This document shows, one piece after another, positions 1 through 7,845 of a stretch of DNA of 64,000 bases. Position 1 is the first letter of the stretch. Each line of letters begins with the position of its first letter. Origin of the DNA: Marimonas lutisalis (GTDB lineage Bacteria > Pseudomonadota > Alphaproteobacteria > Rhodobacterales > Rhodobacteraceae); assembly GCF_005434965.1 (NCBI RefSeq), contig NZ_SKCI01000002.1, positions 864,001 through 928,000 of the forward strand. The letters are read 5' to 3'. Below the pieces are notes generated by a model, which was not told the origin of the DNA, ran no database searches, and saw only the letters and a program-made list of their open reading frames with translations. The translations under genes were made by a program, and so were the position numbers.

Positions 1-116
1 GTTTGAGTAATGGCTATTCGGAGAAACTACAATTTCAGGCATTATTTATGACCATCGTATGCGCCCGAAATATGCGTTTCGGTCCTGCAGGAAATACCGT
101 GGATATGAGACAGTCT

Positions 117-144
117 GCCGGGCGCGTCTCGGGAGGCGCCCGGC
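117..144. terminator. GC-rich hairpin beyond the M8 protease gene
   Basis: A perfect 9-bp stem (gccgggcgc at 117-125, gcgcccggc at 136-144) encloses a 10-base loop. It lies 32 bp beyond the stop of the leftward protease gene, so it may end that transcript. No T-run follows on the minus strand, so it is not a textbook intrinsic terminator. Confidence 0.35.
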
Positions 145-175
145 CAAGCTGCCAAGCTGCAGGCTCGTGCTGGTG

Positions 176-1363
176 TCAGACGAGCAACATATCCATTCCC
201 GGTTCGTAAATCGTATCGTAACCCATATCCTCGAGGGCCGCGATTGACATTGCAGACAGGACAGCGGGTCCGGGATTGGAGGTGTCGATGAAGCCCGTCA
301 TCAACAGGTCACCGAAGGTGGTATCGTCCCAGTGCACGAATTCCGTGCCCGGACCGCCATCCATTTCGACCAGAACGCCGTTGTCGCGATATGGGTCATC
401 CGCCGATACGGCGAGCTCTTTATACTCCGCCGTGGCATTTTCTCCGGTGAACCGCAGCACGTCCTGTTCGACGCCGTTTTCATCGAGTTCCGTGAAGGTC
501 TGGACGAGCCCCATGTCCACCCATTTGCCCCCGAACCCCATCGCGTGGACCATTTCGTGCACCACGACGTGCGTCAGGTATCCGTCGACCAGCGCCTTGT
601 CGATGTCTGCCACGTCGAACTGCATGATCGAGGCGGCGGGAAGTTCGCTGCCAACGCGCGAGGCGAAGACGGCCGCGCCCCCCAGGACCCCGCCTTCGCC
701 GTCGATCTCGATGATGCTGGCATCTATCGCCAGATCGTCGACCCGGCCGTAGAGCGGCACGCGCTCGTCCGAAAGATCGCCGAGCACGAGACGGCTGAGG
801 TAGTCAGCCGCATCAATGAATACTTGTTGCAGCACGGTCGACCATGCCCCGGTGTCGAAGTTGATCGTGATGTTGTAGCTGGTTTTGGACGGCCCGCCGG
901 AGGTGTAGCTGGACAGAAGACCGTCCGTCTCCCCGCCGCCGTCATCCGGGGCAGGCTTGCTGCCCTTGCCACCGCCACCGCCGCCGGTGTCAGTATCGGA
1001 GCCTGGTCTGGCCAGAGAAAAGCCATCGTTTTCGACAAAGACCCCAGAAAAGACGAGGCCCGCGGAAGGCAAGCTTACCTGCGCCATGCCGTTGCCGGTT
1101 TGGCTTCCGACCAAGCCGTGATCATGCGTGTGATCGTGGCTGCCACTTTCTTCATCGTGGGTATATTCCAGATGGCCGTCGCCATCGTTGATCGCGTCCA
1201 AATCCGACGTTGTGTCCCAAATAAACGCGTCTGTCTCCGGGATCGGCGGAAGCGAAGCGTCGGGTAACTCTGCTGCAGCCTGTGGCGGCAACAGTTCGCT
1301 CAGAAAGTCCGCGAGAAAATCGGGTGGGCCGATTACTGATACCTTTTCTGACATCAAGGGCAT
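176..1363 (-). CDS. Leishmanolysin-like (M8) zinc metalloprotease
   Basis: This 395-aa protein carries the zinc site HEMVHAMGFG at residues 269-278, with Glu270 as the expected general base. A third ligand candidate is His344 (FVHWDD) and a Met-turn candidate is Met355 (LLMTG), the HExxHxxGxx(n)H...M layout of metzincin family M8. The N-terminal third is unlike a protease: it is acidic, with a His-rich patch (HDHTHDHG, about 76-83) and a Gly-rich linker (127-146). No signal peptide is seen. The C-terminus ends in DMLLV, an acidic residue plus hydrophobics, as in proteases exported by type I secretion; that route is inference. The first ATG is chosen because GGAG lies about 8 nt upstream. The gene stands alone in a mobile-element-rich region. 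The M8 assignment is fairly secure; the substrate is unknown. Confidence 0.8.
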   Translation of the reverse strand: MPLMSEKVSVIGPPDFLADFLSELLPPQAAAELPDASLPPIPETDAFIWDTTSDLDAINDGDGHLEYTHDEESGSHDHTHDHGLVGSQTGNGMAQVSLPSAGLVFSGVFVENDGFSLARPGSDTDTGGGGGGKGSKPAPDDGGGETDGLLSSYTSGGPSKTSYNITINFDTGAWSTVLQQVFIDAADYLSRLVLGDLSDERVPLYGRVDDLAIDASIIEIDGEGGVLGGAAVFASRVGSELPAASIMQFDVADIDKALVDGYLTHVVVHEMVHAMGFGGKWVDMGLVQTFTELDENGVEQDVLRFTGENATAEYKELAVSADDPYRDNGVLVEMDGGPGTEFVHWDDTTFGDLLMTGFIDTSNPGPAVLSAMSIAALEDMGYDTIYEPGMDMLLV

Positions 1364-1767
1364 GGATTAGTCTCCAAAGATTATCCTGCCTGCAACATTC
1401 GTTTCTCCAACGAACGCCTTTCGGCACGCCCCCGATTGACGGTATTCTATGAGCACTCAATTCCCCAAAATATTTCATAAAGCATAGCAATTATGCCGTT
1501 TTGTGCTGCCAATACCGAAACGGTTCAAATCATTCCGGCGCGATCATCCACACTTGGGAAACGAATCGGCGCATCCAACCTCGGCAGCTCTCGGCAGGGT
1601 CGCAAACGACCGACGAAGGGTGTTCCTATCCCGCTTCGCGAACGGCAGCGCACCGGCCTCCGGGGAAATCACGCCGCCTTTGTGCAGCCAGAACCCAAGG
1701 GCGCTTTTGCTCAGGGGGAGGCGGTTGCCAGGACGCGGTAGGCGAAGACCAAATGAATGTCGTCTCT
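1364..1767. other. Gap without a supported gene
   Basis: About 400 bp between the protease start and the IS30 remnant. The open frames here overlap each other in several frames and match nothing I recognise. The protease promoter should lie in the left part, but I see no clear -35/-10 pair. Confidence 0.5.
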
Positions 1768-2096
1768 GGCCTGCGGATTCAACGGATCGCCGCAACACAC
1801 TGTTCGAACTTCTCTGCCGGTGTTTGGTATTGCAAGGTTTTTCGTGGCCGTTCGTTGAGTTGTCTAGCAATCGCGCTGAGTTTGGCCTGGCTGTAGGTCG
1901 ACATATCCAGGCCTCTGGGAAAGTACTGGCGGAGAAGGCGATTGGTGTTTTCGTTGCTGCCCCTCTGCCAGGGTGATTGTGGATCGCAGAAGTAGACATC
2001 GATCTTAGTCGCCATGGTGAACTTCCCGTGATCGGTCATCTCTGATCCACGATCCCATGCCGGCGAGCGGTAGAGTTCCTTGGGCAGCTTACCCAC
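1768..2096 (-). mobile_element. IS30-family element remnant (3' part only)
   Basis: Only the transposase 3' end and the adjoining element end survive. The likely terminal repeat lies at about 1768-1800 and contains the transposase stop codon, as is common in IS30 elements. The other end is missing: homology stops at 2096, exactly where nuclease homology begins on the opposite strand. Confidence 0.7.
1779..2096 (-). pseudogene. IS30-family transposase, C-terminal fragment
   Basis: The 105-residue frame matches the C-terminal third of IS30 DDE transposases: the second Asp in TWDRG-like AWDRGSEM, then YFCDPQSPWQRGSNENTN with the catalytic Glu, and the usual LLRQYFP stretch. The N-terminal HTH and first catalytic Asp are absent, so it cannot be active. 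The GTG at its left boundary is a by-product of truncation. Confidence 0.85.
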
Positions 2097-2426
2097 GTTC
2101 GCGACGTGGACACAATCGAGGTCAACAGCCGTCCTATTCGACTGAACGGCGTGGACGGCCCCGAGATGGACGAGCGGGGCGGCAAAGCGGCCAAGGCCTG
2201 GATGACCAAGCTTGTGTTAAGAAGGCCGGTGCGCTGCTGGCTGACGGGCGAAAAGACCTACGACCGATGGGTCGGCACATGCTACATCAACAAGGACGAA
2301 GATATCGGGGCTCTAGCGATTGCAGCAGGGCACGCCCGTGACTGTCCGCGGTACTCGGGCGGCAAGTATGCAGAGTATGAAACAGAAGCGAGCCGGAAGC
2401 TGCCAAGCCACGGTTACTGCAAGTAG
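2097..2426 (+). pseudogene. Staphylococcal-nuclease-like (thermonuclease) protein, 5'-truncated
   Basis: The frame picks up nuclease homology at VRDVDTIEV and continues through IRLNGVDGPE, CWLTGEKTYDRWVGTCY and a Cys-rich tail (HARDCPRYSGG). This is the SNase-like pattern found in many alphaproteobacterial exported nucleases; the Arg and Glu of the active site are present. The signal peptide and first strand are missing because the IS30 remnant abuts at 2096. A GTG at 2106 could start translation, but no ribosome-binding site is visible. Probably non-functional. Confidence 0.75.
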
Positions 2427-2510
2427 CAAGAAACGAGTTGCCAAAATGCTCGAGAAAAAATGAAAGGCGCGGAACCAATGTCGACCGAGCGCCTTTTCTG
2501 GGTGGGATCA

Positions 2511-2915
2511 TCAAAACTGGGCTTCGTGATGAGCAGTGCAGACTCCCTGCCAAATTTCCCTAATTCTTCTATCGTTGTAGTGACCTTCAAAATCGTTGCG
2601 ATGATATCGCCCGGTGTATCGGTTTATTTCAACATAGACTGACGAAGCCGGTTTCTGGCTATCATCATATGCGGTAACACAACTCCATGCCGCATAAGCA
2701 TCGGAAATTTCAAATTCGGGCTCGTCGCTACAGAACTGACGTCGACCAACAGCAACCAGTTCACCTTTTTCATAGTATAAAGGAATAGATTGGCTTCTCC
2801 AACGTTGCTCATCACCTATGGTTTTGTATTCACAAAACAAAAATGAAACTTGTTCGGCATGTGCTGTCACGGCTGACAGCATTGTTGCCAAAGTCACTCC
2901 GATAAATCGCAACAT
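2511..2915 (-). CDS. Small secreted protein of unknown function
   Basis: A 134-aa product with a clear Sec signal peptide (MLRFIGVTLATMLSAVTAHA, cleavage after AHA) and a mature domain with four cysteines that could form two disulphides. The ATG at 2915 is preferred over the TTG 12 nt upstream because GGAG sits 6-7 nt before it. I do not recognise the family. It probably acts in the periplasm or outside the cell. It stands alone between a nuclease remnant and a gene-poor gap. Confidence 0.6.
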   Translation of the reverse strand: MLRFIGVTLATMLSAVTAHAEQVSFLFCEYKTIGDEQRWRSQSIPLYYEKGELVAVGRRQFCSDEPEFEISDAYAAWSCVTAYDDSQKPASSVYVEINRYTGRYHRNDFEGHYNDRRIREIWQGVCTAHHEAQF

Positions 2916-3397
2916 CGGTCGCTCCAAGATTTACACCCTGGCTAGGATTGCGGGCGCGAACTTTAATTTCAACCCCAGCAAAGATGAGTTAGCCGCTCGC
3001 AAGTCGATGTCGGCGGACCACATGGTCAAGCGAACCGCCCCACTGGTCGATTGGCGCTTTCTCTACGCCGCGAAAGGGACAGCTTCCCTTCCGCGGTGAC
3101 CAAAATCCAGCGCGCGAGAAGCCATTCTGGGCTGAGTTCAGCAATCACCAGCGCCTCCGCAAAGCGTTCGCATTGGGCTCAAAGAGGACGTTCATTCTGC
3201 GCTGTACGAGTTGCCGCTTTGCGGACAAACCAGACTTTGGCCGAACAATCGAATTGCCATAGCGATTGATATCCAATGAGCAACGATTGACATGGCTCAA
3301 AGAAGAATCCGTCAAAATAATTTGAAAATAGCACCTGACCGTAAGCTACTGGCGATCAAAGATCCGGGAAACAACGCGCGGCAGGAGGACTCCCAAA
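2916..3397. other. Gap without a supported gene
   Basis: About 480 bp. Around 3155-3230 there is a degenerate match to the dispersed repeat described at 7609 (gggctcaaa and tgccgctttgcggac pieces). At 3286-3299 TTGAC-ATGG-CTCAA resembles an Fnr box with one mismatch. AGGAGG at about 3382 belongs to the next gene. Nothing else is supported. Confidence 0.45.
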
Positions 3398-4273
3398 TTG
3401 TTTCAGGCCGAAGACCGCTTCATCGATGTTGATGGTGTGCGGACCCGTTACTGGGCCGCAGGTGATCGTGGTAGCCCCGTCGTTTTGGTTCACGGTATTG
3501 CCTGCGTTATCGAACATTGGGAGCAAAACTTCGAGGCTTTGTCGAAACACCACAGGGTTTTTGCGCTTGATCTCGTCGGCTGTGGTTTGTCCGACAAACA
3601 CATTGATTTTGATTATTCTTTTGGAAGTTTAGCGAGTTTCGTACTCGACTTCATGTCGGCCGTTGGTCTCGAAAAAGCCCATTTGATAGGCTTCTCCCTC
3701 GGCGGCAACCTAGTGCTCAGGTGTGCAGCACAGGCGCCGGAACGCGTCTTATCTGTTGTCACCGCCGATCCGGCCTGCGTCGGGCCGAAATTGGCAATGT
3801 TTCTGCGTCTCGCAAAAGTTCGTGGTTTGGGTGAGCTTTTAACCTGGCCCAGCCGGTTCGGGACCAAGAGTTTCGTAAAAAGCGCGTTTGTAGATGGGTC
3901 TGTTATCGCAACTATGAAAATCGACCGGTTCACCGAGCTTGCCAGACAGCCCGGCGCACAGGCGGCTTTTCTGAAAATGCTGCGAAGCGATGGTAGCTTC
4001 AGTGATCCCTGCGGAACGAAGCAGCTAGCAGAAATTCAGAGCCTTTTGCCGAAGGTCTGTTGCCGGGTTCAAGTGATCTGGGGGCGGCAGGATGCTTTCG
4101 TGCCAGCAAACCATGCCGACATTCTCAAACAGCTTCTGCCGCAGTGTGAATTGGTACTATACGAAGATTGCGGCCACCTGCCGCAAATCGAGCAGCAGGC
4201 CAAGTTTGATGCAGACGTGTTGCGTTTCATTGAACGGCCTGATGAAGGCGGGCAGCGTAAGACCTACTCGTAA
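3398..4273 (+). CDS. Alpha/beta-hydrolase-fold protein
   Basis: A 291-aa hydrolase with a complete triad: Ser100 in the nucleophile elbow GFSLGG, Asp232 in GRQDAFVP, and His260 in CGHLPQ. The oxyanion region VLVHG is at residues 29-33. No signal peptide, so likely cytoplasmic. The start is TTG, supported by an AGGAGG ribosome site about 10 nt upstream. The fold includes esterases, C-C hydrolases and haloalkane-type enzymes, and the sequence alone does not say which. No operon partner. Confidence 0.8.
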   Translation: MFQAEDRFIDVDGVRTRYWAAGDRGSPVVLVHGIACVIEHWEQNFEALSKHHRVFALDLVGCGLSDKHIDFDYSFGSLASFVLDFMSAVGLEKAHLIGFSLGGNLVLRCAAQAPERVLSVVTADPACVGPKLAMFLRLAKVRGLGELLTWPSRFGTKSFVKSAFVDGSVIATMKIDRFTELARQPGAQAAFLKMLRSDGSFSDPCGTKQLAEIQSLLPKVCCRVQVIWGRQDAFVPANHADILKQLLPQCELVLYEDCGHLPQIEQQAKFDADVLRFIERPDEGGQRKTYS

Positions 4274-4493
4274 AAAAGGGCCCTATTTGATTTTTGTGAC
4301 CCACCATTGACCAGAAAGAGTGATGTCTCCGGACGGCGACGGTTGAGAACTGCATGCATTCAAGATGTATGGCCTTACCACTTCATATTTGATTGAGATT
4401 GGTCTGTAAGATTTTCTGCAGAAGAACTCGCTGTCCGCAGGGTCATTCCGGAAATTGGCATTGGATCGCAACAGATTTCAGGCAGCAAGTCAT

Positions 4494-4507
4494 TTGATAT
4501 CAATCAA
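4494..4507. promoter_or_regulatory. Consensus FNR/FnrL box
   Basis: TTGAT-ATCA-ATCAA is an exact TTGAT-N4-ATCAA palindrome about 60 bp before the start of the membrane-protein gene at 4568. In Rhodobacteraceae FnrL binds this motif to control genes under low oxygen. Function is inferred from the match and its position. Confidence 0.6.
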
Positions 4508-4567
4508 GGCACATCATGCTGTTTTGCCAAACTTTACATAGCTAAGGGCTATGGGGAGGAAGGACAC

Positions 4568-4915
4568 ATGCAGCTTACGATGAAATACAATGAAATAGAC
4601 TGGTGGTTTTGGGCTGTGATCGGGGCCACAATCGGGCTGGGTCTGATTGGCATGGATTGGGGTTACACCGTCGCACTTGTGGTTAGCATAGCCAATCTTG
4701 GCTATTTCATTGTAAGGGACCAAAGTCTTGTCAGCTTCCCGGTACAAGTACGAGCTGTCTGGGTTGCTTTCATGCTGGTCGCGATGTTGCCCGCAATGGG
4801 ATGGTTCTACTTCCTACTCTTCGTCGGGATGATTTTGGTGGTGTTCTTCGATCGATGTGGCATCGCACGAGTTTTTATTTTGATGCCTTGGAACAAAGGC
4901 GTAGACCTAAAGTAA
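4568..4915 (+). CDS. Conserved small integral membrane protein
   Basis: A 115-aa protein with three to four hydrophobic helices (about 12-32, 33-50, 61-80, 80-95) and the ending CGIARVFILMPWN. A family of proteobacterial proteins with the pattern NEIDWWFWA...FPVQVR...PWN is known to me only as hypothetical. GGGGAGGA lies just upstream. The FnrL-type box at 4494 suggests oxygen-responsive expression. Function unknown. Confidence 0.65.
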   Translation: MQLTMKYNEIDWWFWAVIGATIGLGLIGMDWGYTVALVVSIANLGYFIVRDQSLVSFPVQVRAVWVAFMLVAMLPAMGWFYFLLFVGMILVVFFDRCGIARVFILMPWNKGVDLK

Positions 4916-5097
4916 ACTGTTTTTGGGGGGCTTCCCCTTTGCAGCTAACTTTCGCTTCCCGCCCTTCGCAGCCGATGCTGCGCGACGCACTTATGACGTA
5001 GAAGGGATCAGCACGCCTTTCGCTGCGGTCGGTTCGAATGTCTCTTCAGCGGGACGAACCGGACGTTTGAGTAAGTCCCATCTTGCATACCCCGAAC

Positions 5098-7020
5098 CTA
5101 TTTTAGCGAGATCTGCATTGGGCTATTTTCCACGGGCCAACGGCCGCCAGATGGTCGAACGCCTGGTTCCCGCGTAATAAAACTCTGGTTCGTGTAATAG
5201 CGCAGCGCCGAAAGATCATCAGCGATGTCGTCCACATCATCCGCAGAGATGAATAACCAGAAAGAGGCGTTGCCGTCCTTTTCGACCCAGGCGCGCACCG
5301 CGCCCTTCCGGGCAACACTCGGAGCATCCCCCTCAAAGTGCCCTGCCCTCAGCTCTGTTACTTCATCGGTCGCGCCAATTGCGATGAACGCGTCTGCAGA
5401 TGGCAGAGCAACTCCGTTTTTCACGCGTCGCAGCTCTTCAGCATTCCGAAGCAACTGCGGCAAAAGGCTGTCTGCCGAACCCTCTGCTTCCTCGCCTACG
5501 ATTGCCACGATGGTTTCGGCACGGAGGACATCTCTAACTGTCGGGGCAAGCTCCCCATCGACGAGTTTGCGCAAAACATCGAAATCCGGATCTACCGAGA
5601 TTGATAACGGCTGATCGGCCAAGTTGAACTCGAAGTTTTCAGATGTGCAGTCAAATAGCACCTTCTTGTTTATGTCGCCTGAGACGGTTTCGATCAAAAT
5701 GGGGACCTCCAAAGAGAAGCAGACGCCGCTTTGGCTAAGCTGCGCCTCCACAGTGTATCCGTCGCCGGCCGCTTTCACACTGGCACCGTCAAGTGAGAGG
5801 CGAGGTAACCCCTGCTGGTCGAGCCATTGCGCAAAAAAAGCACCTAGATCGCGGCCAGAGACCGTTTCGAACGCCTGTTGAATATCTGTCCAGTCAGCAA
5901 CGTCTCCTTTGTTTGCCTGCCAGAACCGTTTGAGGCTCTCTTCGAAAGCTGACTGACCAAGATTATGGCGCAACATATGAAAGACCATCGCGCTTTTGCC
6001 GTATCCAACGGATTGATCTCGGTTGTGTCCCGCGGATTGGAACTCTCGAAGTGGACGATCATCGCTAGTGGGCAGAGATGACAGAGCCGCAAGCCATTCC
6101 CGACGCATAGCCTTCGCAGCCTCAGGGTCGTGATCTTCCGCCAGAGCGTAGTCTGCTTGGTAGGTTGTCAGCCCCTCTGCCCAGTTACCGTTCGCATAAT
6201 CAATTTCGACGCCGGAACCCCACCAGCTATGCAAAACCTCATGAGCCAGAGAACGGCCAAGCATGTATGGATGGCCAAGGATCTGCTGACTAACATAAGT
6301 CATGCCATCAAGTGCGTAGCCGACCGGGATCGGCGCGGATACCACAGCAAAACCTTTGTGCGGATACGCTCCCAATTCGCTGGAATAGCGTGTGATGTAT
6401 TTCGCAACTGCATCCAAGTAATCCTCGGAAAATTCCTGCTCCTCTGATCTGAAATATGTCCGAAGCGCAACCTCGCTTGACGACAACTCAACCGACTGCT
6501 GTTTGACCTCATAGGGCCCCAAAAAGACATCCATTTCTCGCCAGGTTCCAGTCATTTGGAAGGTGGCCTTATAGGTCTGCTCGGTCTCGACCTCTGCGAT
6601 AAGTTCCCCAGTGGACAGCCCCCGATGCGAAATTGGGGTTTCAAGGGTTAGTCTTGTCGGCATTAAATTCGGCAGGTCTGGCACCCATGCCAGCGCATCA
6701 AAAAGAAACGCTCCGTTATCGTCGGCACCAAAATTCCCCTCTGAGACATCGACCTTGGGCAGGGCACCGGTGAAAACAGTCGCTATTTCAGCATCCGCGG
6801 TTGTACCGCTCGTTGACCTTTGCTCCAACCAGGTAGGCATTTCCTTAATCGCCGCGCCGTTAGTTATCACCGTTGGCAAGGTGATCTCGACTTCATGGTC
6901 GGTCGGGTCGTAGGCGATGGTCACGGTTTGTGTTCCGGGGTTCGATTTTGCAGATCCAGCCACCCCGGTCGCAAACACGATACCAAGTGATGCAGATCTA
7001 ATGAATCGCCTGTATATCAT
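5098..7020 (-). CDS. Secreted M1-like (gluzincin) metallopeptidase
   Basis: A 640-aa protein with a signal peptide (about residues 1-25). The zinc site is HEVLHSWWG at 260-268 with the third ligand Glu282 in NWAEGLTTY, the HExxH-x18-E layout of family M1 aminopeptidases. The family's usual GxMEN substrate-binding motif is not conserved (GYALDGMTY at 234-242), so aminopeptidase specificity is uncertain. The C-terminal 200 residues form a separate domain I cannot name. It probably works in the periplasm or outside the cell. Single gene; its stop lies 182 bp from the convergent membrane-protein gene. Confidence 0.75.
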   Translation of the reverse strand: MIYRRFIRSASLGIVFATGVAGSAKSNPGTQTVTIAYDPTDHEVEITLPTVITNGAAIKEMPTWLEQRSTSGTTADAEIATVFTGALPKVDVSEGNFGADDNGAFLFDALAWVPDLPNLMPTRLTLETPISHRGLSTGELIAEVETEQTYKATFQMTGTWREMDVFLGPYEVKQQSVELSSSEVALRTYFRSEEQEFSEDYLDAVAKYITRYSSELGAYPHKGFAVVSAPIPVGYALDGMTYVSQQILGHPYMLGRSLAHEVLHSWWGSGVEIDYANGNWAEGLTTYQADYALAEDHDPEAAKAMRREWLAALSSLPTSDDRPLREFQSAGHNRDQSVGYGKSAMVFHMLRHNLGQSAFEESLKRFWQANKGDVADWTDIQQAFETVSGRDLGAFFAQWLDQQGLPRLSLDGASVKAAGDGYTVEAQLSQSGVCFSLEVPILIETVSGDINKKVLFDCTSENFEFNLADQPLSISVDPDFDVLRKLVDGELAPTVRDVLRAETIVAIVGEEAEGSADSLLPQLLRNAEELRRVKNGVALPSADAFIAIGATDEVTELRAGHFEGDAPSVARKGAVRAWVEKDGNASFWLFISADDVDDIADDLSALRYYTNQSFITREPGVRPSGGRWPVENSPMQISLK

Positions 7021-7140
7021 TCTAGTCCTTCGAGCATGAATTCAAATTAGCGCTTCTAGACACGGTATCTACCTCAGCACCATCTTATCTCTACAAAGTT
7101 AAGTCACCTTGCGGACGAAGCAGAATTTCAGCCGGCCACC

Positions 7141-7524
7141 TCAACTCCGAGCGATGGCCGTCGCCTCAATCGAGAGCAGAAGACCCATGGGCAGGTCCAC
7201 GATTGGAGTGGATCGCGCCGGCGGCTGGTTTGGGAAGAATTCGCCAAACATATCGTTAAGGGCTGCCCGTTCCTCAGCGTCGCCCAGCCAAGTGATGACC
7301 TTCACCACATCCCCCATGGTAGAACCGGAGCACTCGAGGCATGTCCGAAGGTTCTCAAAAGCTTGTCTTGCCTGAGTTTCGAAGTCTTCCCCTGCTTTGG
7401 CTCCCGTTTCAGGCACGATGCCAGCTTGACCGGATATGAAAACAAAATCCCCCGCACGGACAGCGGTGGAATACGCGCCGTAAGGCGCTGGCATATCGGG
7501 GTGATTGATGACTTGCTTATCCAA
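7141..7524 (-). CDS. RidA/YjgF/YER057c family protein
   Basis: A 127-aa RidA-family protein with FISGQAG near residue 31, PARSTPIVDLP (the substrate-binding Arg at about 103) and SIEATAIA near the end. Family members hydrolyse reactive enamines and imines made by PLP enzymes, and form trimers. The key Arg and Glu are present, so activity is likely; the substrate is unknown. No catabolic neighbour identifies it. Confidence 0.85.
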   Translation of the reverse strand: MDKQVINHPDMPAPYGAYSTAVRAGDFVFISGQAGIVPETGAKAGEDFETQARQAFENLRTCLECSGSTMGDVVKVITWLGDAEERAALNDMFGEFFPNQPPARSTPIVDLPMGLLLSIEATAIARS

Positions 7525-7608
7525 GGCGGACCCTCCCTTGTGGTTTAGAAGAAAGCCTACCTCGAACAGCGCTCCCGATCAATTTGAGTGCCCTATCTTA
7601 CCGTCTGT

Positions 7609-7667
7609 CTTGGGCTCAATGCCGCCGTTCGCTGCAACAGCGTTGAACGACCGCTTCGCGGACGAAG
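7609..7667 (+). repeat. Dispersed intergenic repeat, copy A
   Basis: The unit has two conserved blocks: gggctcaatgccgccgttcg and, after a spacer, gaacgaccgcttcgcg plus gacgaag. The same two blocks occur at 12176-12232, the first also at 12116-12142, and the second in part at 11601-11616. The second block is partly self-complementary (cttcg/cgaag). No coding sense. Confidence 0.6.
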
Positions 7668-7746
7668 TGGAGAGTTCATGCGTTTTGGGCGTGCTCCTCG
7701 CAGCCTCGCAGTCACAAAGTGTAACCGCGTAACCATGTAATGGTTT

Positions 7747-7818
7747 CAAGGGGTTGGCGGGCTTCGAAAGTGTAACTTCGACCATGCGGTTACACTTTCG
7801 GTCGCCGCTAACCCCTTG
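7747..7818. repeat. 72-bp imperfect palindrome beside the DUF3631 gene
   Basis: Two 30-base arms (7747-7776 and 7789-7818) are inverted copies matching at 25 of 30 positions around a 12-base centre. The inner 12 bases (cgaaagtgtaac / gttacactttcg) and the outer 9 (caaggggtt / aaccccttg) match perfectly. A further direct copy of aaagtgtaac lies at 7716-7725, and gttacac recurs at 7840-7846, at the end of the DUF3631 gene. It could be an operator, an origin with iterons, or a recombination site; the sequence does not decide. Confidence 0.75.
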
Positions 7819-7845
7819 ATTTTGCGAGGGGGTTACGGGGTTACA

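Noticed and set aside
3286-3299. FnrL box before the alpha/beta hydrolase gene
   Set aside because: TTGAC-N4-CTCAA has a mismatch in a critical half-site position and lies about 100 bp from the start codon, so it is weak next to the exact box at 4494.
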